From contig NZ_CP107853.1 in assembly GCF_036013525.1 (NCBI RefSeq), positions 2,604,001-2,668,000 of the forward strand: 64,000 nucleotides of DNA, read 5' to 3'. The DNA comes from Nonomuraea sp. NBC_00507. GTDB taxonomy: Bacteria > Actinomycetota > Actinomycetes > Streptosporangiales > Streptosporangiaceae. The first letter of the stretch is position 1; each line of letters starts with the position of its first letter. The notes under the pieces were generated by a model. The model did not search any database. It was not told where the DNA came from and saw only the letters and a program-made list of their open reading frames with translations. This document shows, piece by piece, positions 50,353-59,501 of this stretch. Position numbers and translations under genes: made by a program.

Positions 50353-51996
50353 CCGAGTTGGCTCAATTTAGTGCGCACCTTCCCGGCCGTGGATCTGGTT
50401 GAGCGCGTCGCGTAGGTCGGCGGGCAGGGGGTCGGCGGCGGTGAGGCGGTGGCGGCCGGCTCGGATGTGGACGGTGCGGTAGCGGCGTGCAGTGCGGACG
50501 AACTTCTTGATGGACCAGCCGGTTCGGTGTTCGATCCATCGGCTGACGGCCAGGGCGGCGAACACGATGGTCAGGTGGGCGTCGATGGATTCGCGTTTGT
50601 GGTGGTAGATCGGCCGGGCCTTGAGGTCGTGCTTACTCATCCTGAAAGACTTTTCGATCTCGAAGAGCCGGTGGTATGCCTCGATCACGAACGCGGGTGT
50701 GACGCCGGGCAGGTTGGTGATGTAGCCCTTGAGCCCGGCTAACTCCCGCGCTTTGGCCTCCAGGTCCCGGTTGACGCTCTTGGCCGCTCCGGTGAGTTTG
50801 ATGAACCTGTTGCGTTTGACCGGCGCTTGGCCGTCGACGGCGCGTTCGGCCTTGGCGACCTGCTCGTCGATCCCGCGCAGGGTGCGCCGGGCCCGGTCGG
50901 CCCGGTACTGGTAGTAGATCATCTGGTCCCGGCGGGACTGCGTAGCTGCGGCGGGCCAGGGCTGGATGAAGATGTGCCCGTCGGGAATCTGGGTGTCCGG
51001 GTGTTCACGCCGCCACTGCTTGACCACGTAGGGGACCTCGGGGATCTTCATGCCGAGGATGAATGACAGGCCGGCTTCCTCGATCGCCTGCTTGTTCGCC
51101 TCGGAGATCATCCCCGCGTCGGCCACGATGGTGACATCGGCGAGCCGGTGGGCGGTCATAAACGCACCGATCACCGGGAGCATGGTGTGCGTCTCAGTCT
51201 TGTTGCCCTCGAAGGCCTGCACCATCAGCGGGAACCCGGAGGCATCGGTCAGCAACCCGATCGTGATCTGCGGGTCCAGCCGCCGCTCCTTGGAGAAGCC
51301 CGGCTCACGGAACCCGTCCCCGGCGTCGGTCTCGAAATACAGGGTGGAGACGTCGTAGAGCACCAGCGAGGCCGGTCCCAGCCGGGCGTGCGCCGCGCAC
51401 GCCTCGGCCAGGGCCGTGCGCCAGCGGTCTGCCGCATACAGCGGAAGCCGGCGTTTCACCGTCGCATACGACACCGAGGTGATGCCCGCTTCGTCCAGCA
51501 CGCGCAGGCTGTCCTGCTTGCTGGTCGGTTCGATCACCCGGGCCAGCACCAGCTGCCGGAACACCTCATCACCCGCGGACGCGGCGTCGAACCCGAGCGC
51601 GGCATAGGCGCGGGACAGGGCATCCCACAGGTGCTCCATCCGGGAACTGGCAATCTCCAGCGGACCGCCCGCGGCCGGGCCGTCGTCCAGCCCGAGATCC
51701 AGCTCTTCCTGCCCGGCGGCCAGCCGCTGACGCGCGATGGCCTTGAGCATCTCCAGCTCGGCGTCGTCGTGCGCGGATCCGATGTGCTCGATCTCCCGCG
51801 ACCCGCGGCGCGAGGAGTACACGATCTGCACCGCCCGCGCCCCTGAGGCCGTCTTCACCGTCCGCACGTACGGAGACACGGCCTACAGCGTAGAGACGCC
51901 CCCGATTTAGTGCGCACTTTTCGCCATCCTCGACGGCGGATCCCAAGGTCAGCGACCTACGACTCGGATTCGATCTTGAACGTGAGCCAAGTCAGG
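50353..51996 (-). mobile_element. IS1634-family insertion sequence
   Basis: About 1644 bp. Left end starts CCGAGTTGGCTCA and the inverse complement of the right end starts CCTGACTTGGCTCA, so the terminal inverted repeats match at 12-13 of 14 positions. GTGCGCAC palindromes occur near both ends. One transposase gene inside. The element is bounded on each side by the 202-bp direct repeat. Confidence 0.85.
50368..51879 (-). CDS. IS1634-family transposase
   Basis: 503 residues. Family features: N-terminal YVRTVKTASGARAVQIVYS, REIEHIGSAHDDAELEMLKA, first acidic residue in SLVLYDVSTLYFETDAGDGF, the GYSKERRxDPQ-like GFSKERRLDPQITIGLL, second Asp in VTIVADAGMISEANKQAI, and the C-terminal Glu in VIEAYHRLFEIEKSFRMSKH. 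DDE catalysis, full length, intact frame. ATG start. Read leftward; the stop lies in the palindromic GTGCGCAC of the left end. Confidence 0.93.
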   Translation of the reverse strand: MSPYVRTVKTASGARAVQIVYSSRRGSREIEHIGSAHDDAELEMLKAIARQRLAAGQEELDLGLDDGPAAGGPLEIASSRMEHLWDALSRAYAALGFDAASAGDEVFRQLVLARVIEPTSKQDSLRVLDEAGITSVSYATVKRRLPLYAADRWRTALAEACAAHARLGPASLVLYDVSTLYFETDAGDGFREPGFSKERRLDPQITIGLLTDASGFPLMVQAFEGNKTETHTMLPVIGAFMTAHRLADVTIVADAGMISEANKQAIEEAGLSFILGMKIPEVPYVVKQWRREHPDTQIPDGHIFIQPWPAAATQSRRDQMIYYQYRADRARRTLRGIDEQVAKAERAVDGQAPVKRNRFIKLTGAAKSVNRDLEAKARELAGLKGYITNLPGVTPAFVIEAYHRLFEIEKSFRMSKHDLKARPIYHHKRESIDAHLTIVFAALAVSRWIEHRTGWSIKKFVRTARRYRTVHIRAGRHRLTAADPLPADLRDALNQIHGREGAH

Positions 51997-52198
51997 TCGT
52001 GGAATGGGCCCGGCGGTTCCTGCGCCTCACTCTCAACATTGTGACGAAGCTGCCGGGCCAGACCGGGTTCAAAGTGCTAGCCCGCAGGTGGATCGTCGAA
52101 AGGTCGATCGGGTGGATGATGAACGCCCGGCGCAACATGATCGACTACGAGCGACTGCCGCAGCATAGCGAAGCCCACCTGACCTGGGCCGCGATCAC
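51997..52198 (+). repeat. right 202-bp direct repeat (target duplication)
   Basis: Second copy of 50151-50352, starting directly after the right end of the IS. After it the original IS5-type transposase sequence continues with LMARRLT. Confidence 0.85.
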
Positions 52199-52277
52199 GC
52201 TCATGGCCAGGCGTCTGACCATGAAGAACGCGGCGTCTTGTAGTCAGGTCTGCGAGGTGTCGCCGCAAGCCGCGTGA
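51997..52277 (+). pseudogene. IS5-type transposase C-terminal fragment, right part
   Basis: Repeats the fragment of the left copy and continues into the natural end, AAITLMARRLTMKNAASCSQ, stopping at 52275-52277. The N-terminal DDE part of this transposase is absent from the window. Confidence 0.75.
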
Positions 52278-52422
52278 CGGTTCGGCAAAGCTCTGGTGAC
52301 ATCAGTTATCTGACCGCGTGGGTCCTCGGCGACGGCTGATGGGTCTGCCATCAAGGACGCCCTCGCCGAGGGCCTGGCTCACCGGGCGTCTGCACCGTTC
52401 GCCCGAGGCGATCTCGGAGCCA

Positions 52423-53190
52423 TCACCAGGGCAGCGGGCCGTCCTCGCTGAAGAACCCGGCGGTGGGCCCATCCGCGCCGACCGTGGCCAGGCGCACCAG
52501 GACCGCGGCGCCCTGCGCGGGGGTCAGGTGCCCGGTGTGGTTGTTGCTGTCGGTGTCGACGTAGCCGGGCGCGACGGCGTTGACCAGCACACCGTCCTTG
52601 CGCAGTTCGTTGGCGTACTGCACGGTCAGCGCGCTGAGCGCTGACTTGGAGGGGTTGTAGGCGGCCGAGGGCAGCAGGGCGGTGAAGGGCCCGTCCGGGT
52701 CGCTGGTGAGGGTCAGCGACGCGGCATGGCTGTTGACGTTGACGACGCGCGGCGCCGGTGACCGCCGCAGCAGCGGCAGCATGGCGTTGGTCACCGTGAT
52801 CACCCCGAAGACGTTGGTCTCGAAAACCGCTCGGACCATGTCCAGGTCGACGGTGCTGGGGATCTGATCGGTAGCGTCCGCAGGCGAGACCTGCCCGGAG
52901 CCGGTAATGCCGGCGTTGTTGATCAGGATGTCGAGGTAGCCGAAGCTCGCCTCGATCTGCTTGGCGGCGGCCCTGACACTGACCTGGTCGGTGACGTCCA
53001 GGGGAATCGCGTGCGCGTCGGCGCCGGCCGCGCGCAGCGCTGCAGCGGCCTCCTCACCACGCTGCGGGTCCCGGGCCCCGATCAGGACCATCATGCCCAT
53101 CGCCGCGAGTTGCTCAGCGGCCGCACGGCCGATCCCCTTGTTCGCTCCGGTGACCAGCGCAATCTTCTGGTGGGTGGTCTGGTTGCTCAC
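52423..53190 (-). CDS. short-chain dehydrogenase/reductase
   Basis: 255 residues. Cofactor motif TGANKGIGRAAAEQLAAMG (TGxxxGIG), NNAGITG, Ser in NVNSHAASLTL, and the catalytic Y-x3-K in AAYNPSKSALSAL. NADP(H) preference is suggested by ARDPQR after beta-2. It acts on an unknown carbonyl or alcohol. It lies near the ABM monooxygenase and MarR genes, perhaps one quinone/redox stress group. Confidence 0.92.
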   Translation of the reverse strand: MSNQTTHQKIALVTGANKGIGRAAAEQLAAMGMMVLIGARDPQRGEEAAAALRAAGADAHAIPLDVTDQVSVRAAAKQIEASFGYLDILINNAGITGSGQVSPADATDQIPSTVDLDMVRAVFETNVFGVITVTNAMLPLLRRSPAPRVVNVNSHAASLTLTSDPDGPFTALLPSAAYNPSKSALSALTVQYANELRKDGVLVNAVAPGYVDTDSNNHTGHLTPAQGAAVLVRLATVGADGPTAGFFSEDGPLPW

Positions 53191-53385
53191 AGCTGCTCCA
53201 TGTAGTGGAAGGTAGGTTCTTTCGAAAACGTGTCTTCGATGCTCGAGCGGAGACGGCTCGGGCGCCTGTGGCCTGGAAGTGGGAAGAGCGGAAAAAGATC
53301 GTCTGGTGGCGCCGCCCGGGACACACCCGAGACAGGTTGGTTCACGGTGGGAGGCGACCGAGACGCCGGATGTTTCCGGCGGGAG

Positions 53386-53673
53386 TCAGCGCACGCTGAC
53401 CGTGACTTCGCCGCTGTAGGTCTCGCGTGTGTTGACAATCGGTGGCGGCAGTTGCCCGGCCGCTTCTCGCATCCCGCTCATGCCGTCAAGGAAGGCTCGA
53501 TGCGAGGTCCAGTGCTGGGTCACGACGACTGTTTCCTGGTCTGGGGCCATCACGTCGAACGAGATGAAGCCGCTCTGGTGGCGCAGCATCGCGCCGGTGG
53601 CCTCGCCGCGCCGCACCTCCTCGGCGACGTTGGCCGGGGCCAGCTTGAAGATCGCCACTACCTGATAGGCCAT
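53386..53673 (-). CDS. antibiotic biosynthesis monooxygenase (ABM) domain protein
   Basis: 95 residues, a single ABM ferredoxin-like fold: YQVVAIFKLAPANVAEEVRR, FISFDVMAPDQETVVVTQHW, and FLDGMSGMREAAGQLPP. These small dimeric enzymes oxidise quinol-like aromatics without cofactor, or act as accessory proteins. ATG behind AAAGGAG. Divergent from the MarR regulator, which probably controls it. Confidence 0.82.
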   Translation of the reverse strand: MAYQVVAIFKLAPANVAEEVRRGEATGAMLRHQSGFISFDVMAPDQETVVVTQHWTSHRAFLDGMSGMREAAGQLPPPIVNTRETYSGEVTVSVR

Positions 53674-53691
53674 CCCATACTCCTTTGGGTA

Positions 53692-53706
53692 ACCGATATG
53701 TACGGT
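53692..53706. promoter_or_regulatory. MarR operator candidate
   Basis: ACCGATATGTACGGT is an imperfect palindrome, with another TACGGT at 53718-53723, in the 68-base gap between the divergent ABM and MarR genes. Confidence 0.4.
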
Positions 53707-53741
53707 AAGCCGAACTATACGGTGAGGCTATCATTCTGTCC

Positions 53742-54221
53742 ATGACCGAGATCCGCCTGCTGCCCGGCCTGCCGCTGATGCATACGCCGGCCGATCCGGC
53801 CGAGGAAGCGTGGCTGCTGATCGCCGAGGTGTCGGCACTGCGCACCGGCCGGTGGATGACGACGGCCGCGGAACTCGGCTTGACCGCGGTTCAGGCGCGG
53901 GCGCTGGTCGCGGTGGATCCCCATACTCCTGCCCCGATGGGTGTTCTCGGGTCGGCGCTGTGCATCGATCGAGCGTCGTTGACCGAGCTGGTCGATCATC
54001 TTGAGCATCGCGGCTACCTGGAGCGGCGAGCATCGCCGCAGGATCGGCGGGTAAAGGTGCTCGCCGTCACTTCGGCGGGCGCAACTGCCCGCGAACGCTT
54101 GATCGGGGCGCTCACCACACCTGATGCCACACTAGGCCGTCTGTCCGCCGAACAACTCGACACCATCGCGACGGCACTGCGCCGGGTACTGGCTGAAAGC
54201 GTTCCGATGACCGAGAGTTAG
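53742..54221 (+). CDS. MarR-family regulator
   Basis: 159 residues. Winged helix at about 45-115: ALVAVDPHTPAPMGVLGSAL, CIDRASLTELVDHLEHRGYL and the wing RRASPQDRRVKVLAVT. Dimerisation helices at both ends. ATG start without strong ribosome site. Probably represses the divergent ABM gene and responds to phenolic or redox-active ligands. Confidence 0.9.
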   Translation: MTEIRLLPGLPLMHTPADPAEEAWLLIAEVSALRTGRWMTTAAELGLTAVQARALVAVDPHTPAPMGVLGSALCIDRASLTELVDHLEHRGYLERRASPQDRRVKVLAVTSAGATARERLIGALTTPDATLGRLSAEQLDTIATALRRVLAESVPMTES

Positions 54222-54715
54222 TCCTGGCCTGGGGATGTTGCGAAGACTCGTTGCGCCTGGTGAACGCGACTGAGTTGGCCTAGCTCAGGGTGCCCCCATT
54301 AAAGGTGAGGTGGTGGCTGACAACATGTTCGAGGTTGGCAGAACAAGATCAATACGGGATTGAAAACACCTTCTAGGGCCTGGTAGCCAGGAACAGAAAA
54401 ATCCCAGCAGCAGCAAACAGCCCCACTGCCACAACGACCCAATGACGCGCCCGAGACCAGCCGGGCCCACCAGTGCGACCAGGTCAACGCCCGGCCGCGA
54501 ACTCGCGCAGCACCGGCACCACCGCTTGGGTGGTGAGTGTGTGGTTGCGGCGATCTGCTCCCGCTTCCCTGACGGAAGGCTGCGGCGAGGTTCTCTAGAG
54601 CGGGTGGATCATCGTACAGGCGGACCCGCGCTCACCCCGCAGGCGGACGACGGGCGCCACGGTGACGGCGATCATAGATTCCGCTCACTGCAGGCTCTCG
54701 TCTAAGGACATGGAC
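54222..54715. other. gene-free stretch with an 87-bp repeat
   Basis: No supported gene. Positions 54482-54568 match 59380-59466 at high identity (a handful of changes in 87 bases). On the minus strand the repeat reads as the end of a protein, NHTLTTxAVVPVLREFAAGR, then a stop. Confidence 0.4.
54482..54568 (-). repeat. 87-bp dispersed repeat, copy 1
   Basis: Partner of 59380-59466. Inverse frame ends in VVPVLREFAAGR-stop in both copies, so the repeat is probably the 3' end of a lost gene family, possibly transposon-borne. Similarity stops abruptly upstream of the frame in this copy. Confidence 0.5.
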
Positions 54716-55279
54716 ATGCTTAAGAAGTCTCTGCTGGCCGCGCTGGCGGCGTCGGCCGTCGCCGCCCTCACCTTGGTCCCCGCCGGCCCCGCCGCGGCCG
54801 CCACGATCGAGATCCGTCCCGGGCAGGTCTCGACCCTGAAACAGTCGAACAGCAAGTTCAGCTGCCCGACGAACGAAGTGTTGATCGGCCGCGGGCACCG
54901 CGGCGACGAGAACGGCGACACCACGTTCCACTGCGGCCGCATCTACATCGACAACGTCCAGGTCACGGTGCTCAAGTTAGACTTCTGGGGCACCCTGACG
55001 GATGAGAACAACCACGATTACCACACTCCGGCGAACCAGGCCATCACCGGGATTCGGCACGACGGGGACGAGAACGGCGACACCATCTACTACAGCGGCG
55101 CGCTGTTCTGGCAGGGCAAGGCGGTGCAGATCACCCCGAGGCAACTGGAAGGCTGGGTCAGGGAGAACAACCACGCCTCGATGGGCGGCACCAACCAGGT
55201 GATGACCGGCCGTAGGCACACCGGGGACGAGAACGGCTGGACTCAATACGAGTACGGCTGGATCTCGTACAGCGGCTGA
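54716..55279 (+). CDS. secreted protein with three GDENG repeats
   Basis: 187 residues from ATG 54716, which is better spaced from AAGGA than ATG 54710. Signal peptide LLAALAASAVAALTLVPAGP with AAA cleavage. The mature part has three repeats of about 45 residues, each with NxVxxGRxHxGDENGxTxxxxG: VLIGRGHRGDENGDTTFHCG, AITGIRHDGDENGDTIYYSG and VMTGRRHTGDENGWTQYEYG. The DENGD loop looks like a Ca-binding or carbohydrate-binding turn. No named family that I can assign. Confidence 0.75.
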   Translation: MLKKSLLAALAASAVAALTLVPAGPAAAATIEIRPGQVSTLKQSNSKFSCPTNEVLIGRGHRGDENGDTTFHCGRIYIDNVQVTVLKLDFWGTLTDENNHDYHTPANQAITGIRHDGDENGDTIYYSGALFWQGKAVQITPRQLEGWVRENNHASMGGTNQVMTGRRHTGDENGWTQYEYGWISYSG

Positions 55280-55284
55280 TCCCG

Positions 55285-55545
55285 GGAGCCGGGTGGCGAG
55301 CCATCCCGCAGGGACGCCGCCGCCCAGCACCTCCACCCGCTCGAACTCCGCCGCCGCGCCCACCTCGCACCCCATCGCCCGCAGCGCGCCCAGCGCGATC
55401 GCCGTCGTGGCCCGCGGGCTGCCGTCGATGACCTTCACCGCCGCCGCGTGCCTGGACTCCAGCGCCGCAACCAGCACGCCCTCGGCGCCGCCCTTGACCA
55501 CGGCGCGGAGGGTGGCACTTGTCTGACGTGCCTTGCGCGCCCTCG
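55285..55545 (-). pseudogene. asparaginase II C-terminal fragment
   Basis: Leftward: VVKGGAEGVLVAALESRHAA, AVKVIDGSPRATTAIALGAL and RVEVLGGGVPAGWLATR. The KGGAEG motif and the vLGGGxxVG ending mark the asparaginase II family. The N-terminal two thirds are missing and the frame runs into the antisense of the GDENG gene. Confidence 0.6.
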
Positions 55546-55884
55546 AGAACCCCAGATATCAACGTCAGCGGCAGATGTTCCTCGCCGTGAACGAGTACGC
55601 CGAAGTGATTCTTTACCACGCGGTCGGTTCGACCATCTTCACCAACGCAGGCGATTCCCGGTTCGAGCTGGTCTGGTGTTCGGCCTAATACCCCTGCGGC
55701 GGGTAGGGCGGGTGCTGGATGTGCTGCACCGGCAGATGGCGGGTCAGGGTGTGGCACCACGGGTCATCTTGCGCCCATACAAGGCCGGGGACAGCCGGAG
55801 CGTACTTCTGATGGTTGTTGCCGGCCTGGCGGTAGCCGAGTTCCGCGACGCGACCTTGCCAGTCCGCGGCTGTCTGCCGGAGGT
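55546..55884. other. gene-free stretch with coding debris
   Basis: A plus-strand frame around 55565-55688 (MFLAVNEYAEVILYHAVGST and FTNAGDSRFELVW, then a stop) looks protein-like but has no start or assignable family. Nothing else seen. Confidence 0.3.
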
Positions 55885-57393
55885 CTATGTGGTGTGTGCT
55901 TGTCCTCGTCGCGACAGCAGCGACTGCCCCACCACGAGGGCACCGAGGACGAGCACGGTGACGCCGATCACCCGGAGTCCGAGGTCCGCGCCCGAGACGA
56001 ACGCCGTTACGACGTCGCGGGCGCTGCCGGTTGTGGTGGCGGCGAGTGCCTGGGCCACGGTGTGCGGATCATGATCGGCGCGGATGCCTGGCGGTAGGGC
56101 GGCGGCGAACCGGGCGTTGAACACCGTGCCGATGACGGCGACGCCGAGCGCGCTGCCGAACTCGCGGGTGGTGGCCTGCAACCCGGTCCCGACCCCGGCC
56201 TGGGTGGGCGGCAGCGACCCCGCGATGACGCCCGACAGCGTCGGCAGTGCCAGCGTCACGCCGACTCCGGTCACCACGAGCCATGCCGCGTAGCCGGCGT
56301 ACGGCGTCTGCGCGCCGCTGGTGGACAGGCCAAGCAGCCCACCGCCGACGAACACGAACGCCAGCGCGATGGTGGCGTCCACGCCGATGCGCTGCGACAG
56401 ACGTCCGACATGCCGTCCGCCGAGGATGACCGGGACGGTCAGCGGGATGACCCCGAGACCGGTCCACAGCACGCTGAAGCCCATGGCGTACTGCAGGAAA
56501 GACGCGTTGAGGTAGAACAGCGCGAACATGCCGAAGAAGACCGATGCCATGCCGAGGCAGGCGCTGCGCAGGCCCGGGACTCGGAAGACCCGAGGATCCA
56601 GCAGCGGGTACTCGACCTTCAGCTCGACGAGCGTCCAAGCCGCGAACAGCACGCCAGCGCCGACGAATCCGGCCACGACGACCGGGCTGCCCCAACCCGC
56701 CTCCGGACCCTGGACGATGCCGAGCAGCAGAGCCACCGACGCGCCGACGAGCAACATGGCGCCGAGCAGGTCCAACCGGCGGTCATGGCGCGGCGACACC
56801 GGCGCGATGCGTCCCACGAGCGCAGCGAGGATCAGCGAGATCGGTACGGCTGCGGCGAACAGCCAGCGCCATGATCCGCCGGACAGGGTGGCCCCACCGC
56901 CGACGTTGCCGACGACTCCGCCGATACCCGTCATCGACGCCCAGATCGCGATCGTCGCGCTCTTGCGTTCGACAGGTACGGCGTGCAGCAGGACGGCGAG
57001 CGTGTTGGGCAGCACAGCGGCGGCGCCGACACCGGTGATCGCCCGGCCAGCCAGCAGCAGGGCCACGTCCGGTGCCGTGGCCGACAGCAGCCCGCCCACC
57101 GCGAACAGCAGCAGTCCGGCCAGCAGGACACCCTTGCGCCCGAAACGATCGCCCGCGGCTCCCCCGGGGATCACCAGACAGGCGAAGACGATCACATAGA
57201 TGTCGACGATCCAGACCAGCGCCGACGCCGACGGGTGCAGCGCACTGGCCGCGAGCATCGGAACGGCCAGGTTGACCGCGGCCACCATGCCGACGACGAG
57301 CACGACGCAGGCGCACATGACCGATAGCAGGCCGCGTCGGTTCAGCGAGGGTGCGGCGCGATCGCGGCCCAAGATGTTGAGTGCCATGGCCAT
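55885..57393 (-). CDS. DHA2-type MFS multidrug transporter
   Basis: 502 residues from the ATG at 57393 (57387 also possible). Fourteen helices as in QacA/EmrB; helix 1 LLSVMCACVVLVVGMVAAVN, motif A GGAAGDRFGRKGVLLAGLLL, motif C AITGVGAAAVLPNTLAVLL and the late motif LPPTQAGVGTGLQATTREFG SALGVAVIGTV. It exports drugs or cationic dyes by proton antiport. Divergent from a LysR gene 69 bases away, which probably regulates it. Confidence 0.92.
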   Translation of the reverse strand: MAMALNILGRDRAAPSLNRRGLLSVMCACVVLVVGMVAAVNLAVPMLAASALHPSASALVWIVDIYVIVFACLVIPGGAAGDRFGRKGVLLAGLLLFAVGGLLSATAPDVALLLAGRAITGVGAAAVLPNTLAVLLHAVPVERKSATIAIWASMTGIGGVVGNVGGGATLSGGSWRWLFAAAVPISLILAALVGRIAPVSPRHDRRLDLLGAMLLVGASVALLLGIVQGPEAGWGSPVVVAGFVGAGVLFAAWTLVELKVEYPLLDPRVFRVPGLRSACLGMASVFFGMFALFYLNASFLQYAMGFSVLWTGLGVIPLTVPVILGGRHVGRLSQRIGVDATIALAFVFVGGGLLGLSTSGAQTPYAGYAAWLVVTGVGVTLALPTLSGVIAGSLPPTQAGVGTGLQATTREFGSALGVAVIGTVFNARFAAALPPGIRADHDPHTVAQALAATTTGSARDVVTAFVSGADLGLRVIGVTVLVLGALVVGQSLLSRRGQAHTT

Positions 57394-57461
57394 CACGGTA
57401 GGAACGCCGCTATTCTCGCGCCACGCAACTTTCACAATAGCTTTTTACGTACTATGCAACT

Positions 57462-58367
57462 ATGCAGGACCAGCTCGACCTCAATCTGCTGCGGGTGTTC
57501 GACGCGCTGCTCCAGGACGGCAGCGTCACGGGCGCGGCCGAGCGCCTTCACCTGTCCATCCCCGCCACCAGCCGGGCGCTCGGCCGGTTGCGGCGGGCGA
57601 TGGGAGACCCGATCCTGGTACGCGCCGGTCGTGGGATGGTGCCCACCCCGTTCGCGCTGCGGACCGCGCCGCGGGTGCGGTCGCTGCTTGAAGAGGCCTC
57701 GGCGCTGATCAGCGCCGACCGCGACGTCACGATCGCCGACCTCAAGCGCACCTTCACGATCCGCATCAACGACGGCGTGGCTGCGACCCTGGCGTCAGCG
57801 GCGGTCGAAGCCGCCGCCGCGGTCGCCCCAGGTGTGACTCTGCGGTTCGTCACGGAGGGTAGTGAGAGCATTGAGGCTCTGCGCGATGGATCGGTCGATC
57901 TGGACATCGGCGCCGGCGATGTCGCCGCTCCCGACATCCGGACCACCGTGCTTTACCACGAACACGTGGTCGCCATCGTCCGCGCCGACAGCCCACTGGG
58001 CCGTCACCGTCGGCCGACGTTGGCGCAGTTGTGCCAGTATCCCCACGTCTCGGCCTCGCGCCGCGGCCTTGCCCGCGGGCCACTCGACGACGCGCTGGAG
58101 GCCGCGGGCCTCCAGCGCCACGTCGCAGCCGTCGTCCCCACCTTCGCCGTCGCCTTACTCGTAGTCGCATCCAGCCACTACGTCGGGCTCGTCCCTCAAC
58201 GCCTCGCCGAGCAGTACGGCCAAGCCCTTGGCATCCGCTGGGTTCCCATCCCCACGGACCTGCCGGAAATCGACGTACGACTGCTCTGGCACGCACGGCT
58301 CGACGTCGATCCGGCACAGCGCTGGCTCCGCGACACGATCCGCGACACTTTCTGCTCCCCGTCCTGA
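57462..58367 (+). CDS. LysR-family regulator
   Basis: 301 residues. N-terminal HTH DLNLLRVFDALLQDGSVTGA and AERLHLSIPATSRALGRLRR, then a substrate-binding domain of type PBP2 (FTIRINDGVAATLASAAVEA, GSVDLDIGAGDVAAPDIRTT, HEHVVAIVRADSPLG). The LSIPATSRALGRLR helix is typical of NodD/SyrM-like LysR members. It controls the divergent MFS gene. ATG without a clear ribosome site. Confidence 0.92.
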   Translation: MQDQLDLNLLRVFDALLQDGSVTGAAERLHLSIPATSRALGRLRRAMGDPILVRAGRGMVPTPFALRTAPRVRSLLEEASALISADRDVTIADLKRTFTIRINDGVAATLASAAVEAAAAVAPGVTLRFVTEGSESIEALRDGSVDLDIGAGDVAAPDIRTTVLYHEHVVAIVRADSPLGRHRRPTLAQLCQYPHVSASRRGLARGPLDDALEAAGLQRHVAAVVPTFAVALLVVASSHYVGLVPQRLAEQYGQALGIRWVPIPTDLPEIDVRLLWHARLDVDPAQRWLRDTIRDTFCSPS

Positions 58368-58849
58368 CGAGCACCCCAGCATCCCTTGGCGCGACCTGGA
58401 TGAATCCGTGTGGCAGCGTGCTTTGGACGTCAACGTCACCAGCCATTACCGGTGCGCACGCGCGTTCACCGAGACGATGGTTGCGCACCAATATGGCCGC
58501 ATCATCATCAACATCGGCAGCATCACCGCGCGCTGGCCGCCCCAGTCTGGTCGCATAGGCTGCGGCCTAGGCGGGGCTGCATGGTCTGACTCGATCGTTG
58601 GCTCGCGAACTCGGAGCGTACGGCATCTGCGTCAACACCGTCGTGCCCGGCCCGATCGAAGTTGAACGAGAACGTCACCTTCCGCCTGATCAGCGCACGC
58701 CCGTCGCTGCACAACTCACCCGGCAATGAGTGCCCCGCTGAGGCCAACCCGCCGACGTGGTCGCTGCGGTAACGTTCCTGGCAGGGCTTGCTGCTGCGTT
58801 TATCACGGGGCAGTTCCTGCACGTCGACGGCGGATGGCTGCTGCATTGA
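58368..58849 (+). pseudogene. SDR-family oxidoreductase remnant with frameshifts
   Basis: Successive frames give DLDESVWQRALDVNVTSHYR, CARAFTETMVAHQYGRIIIN, then a damaged YxxxK region, LARELGAYGICVNTVVPGPI, and at the end DVVAAVTFLAGLAAAFITGQ FLHVDGGWLLH with a stop at 58847-58849. All parts are from one SDR gene but lie in different frames; the TGxxxGIG start is missing. Confidence 0.7.
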
Positions 58850-58862
58850 AAGGACGTAGCGC

Positions 58863-59360
58863 GTGAGCGACCGTGTCCGGGCCGTCCTGATCACGCCGGA
58901 CGACAAGATGCTCACCATCGGGCGAATCCGGCCAGGACATGCGTCCTACTCCGTCCTGCCCGGCGGCGGTGTCGAAGACAGCGACCGCAGCCTCGAGGCG
59001 GCGCTACAACGCGAGATCGAGGAAGAACTCGGCGGCCAGGCCGTCATTCACTCCCTCATCCACATCGATGACAGTGTGCCTGGGCAGCGGCAGTACATTT
59101 TCCTGGCGCGCATCGACGCCTGGGATATCAGGGCGCGTTCCGGCCCTGAGTTCAACGATCCCGCCCGCGGCCAATACCTGCTGCAGGCCACACCGCTTAC
59201 GCGCGAGGCCGTCGTTGGCTTGAACCTGCTGCCTGACGTGGTCGCTGTCCTTCTTGCCGATCATGTCCGCGTGCTGTTTGCCATGGCGGATCTTCGTGGG
59301 GCGTGTCAAGGGCAGCCAGGTGCAGTTCGGTGTGGGGAACGCCGAGACACGAGCCCTTGA
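58863..59360 (+). CDS. NUDIX hydrolase
   Basis: 165 residues from GTG 58863 (AAAGGACG 8 bases ahead). Nudix box GGGVEDSDRSLEAALQREIE with EELGG fits G-x5-E-x7-REUxEExGU with one spacing detail normal for the family. Core VRAVLITPDDKMLTIGRIRP and SYSVLP before it. It hydrolyses a nucleoside-diphosphate derivative using Mg. The last 30 residues (MADLRGACQGQPGAVRCG) look non-native, so the C-terminus may be altered by the repeat region beginning near 59290. Confidence 0.82.
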   Translation: MSDRVRAVLITPDDKMLTIGRIRPGHASYSVLPGGGVEDSDRSLEAALQREIEEELGGQAVIHSLIHIDDSVPGQRQYIFLARIDAWDIRARSGPEFNDPARGQYLLQATPLTREAVVGLNLLPDVVAVLLADHVRVLFAMADLRGACQGQPGAVRCGERRDTSP

Positions 59361-59379
59361 TCATCCGCGAGTGCGACAA

Positions 59380-59466
59380 GGTCAGCGCCCAGCCGCGAAC
59401 TCGCGCAGTACCGGCACCACCGCTTCGGTGGTGAGTGTGTGGTTGCGGCGATCTGCTCCCACTTGG
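59380..59466 (-). repeat. 87-bp dispersed repeat, copy 2
   Basis: Partner of 54482-54568. Contains the end of the small frame 59382-59501. Confidence 0.5.
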
Positions 59467-59501
59467 CCGTTGACAACAAGTTCTTCCAGGCAGGCGGCCA
59501 T
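59382..59501 (-). pseudogene. 39-codon frame, 3' end of a repeated gene
   Basis: MAACLEELVVNGQVGADRRN followed by HTLTTEAVVPVLREFAAGR and a stop; ATG behind AGGAGCGAC. Because only its last half is shared with 54482-54568, it is more likely the tail of a lost larger gene than a gene of its own. Confidence 0.35.
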
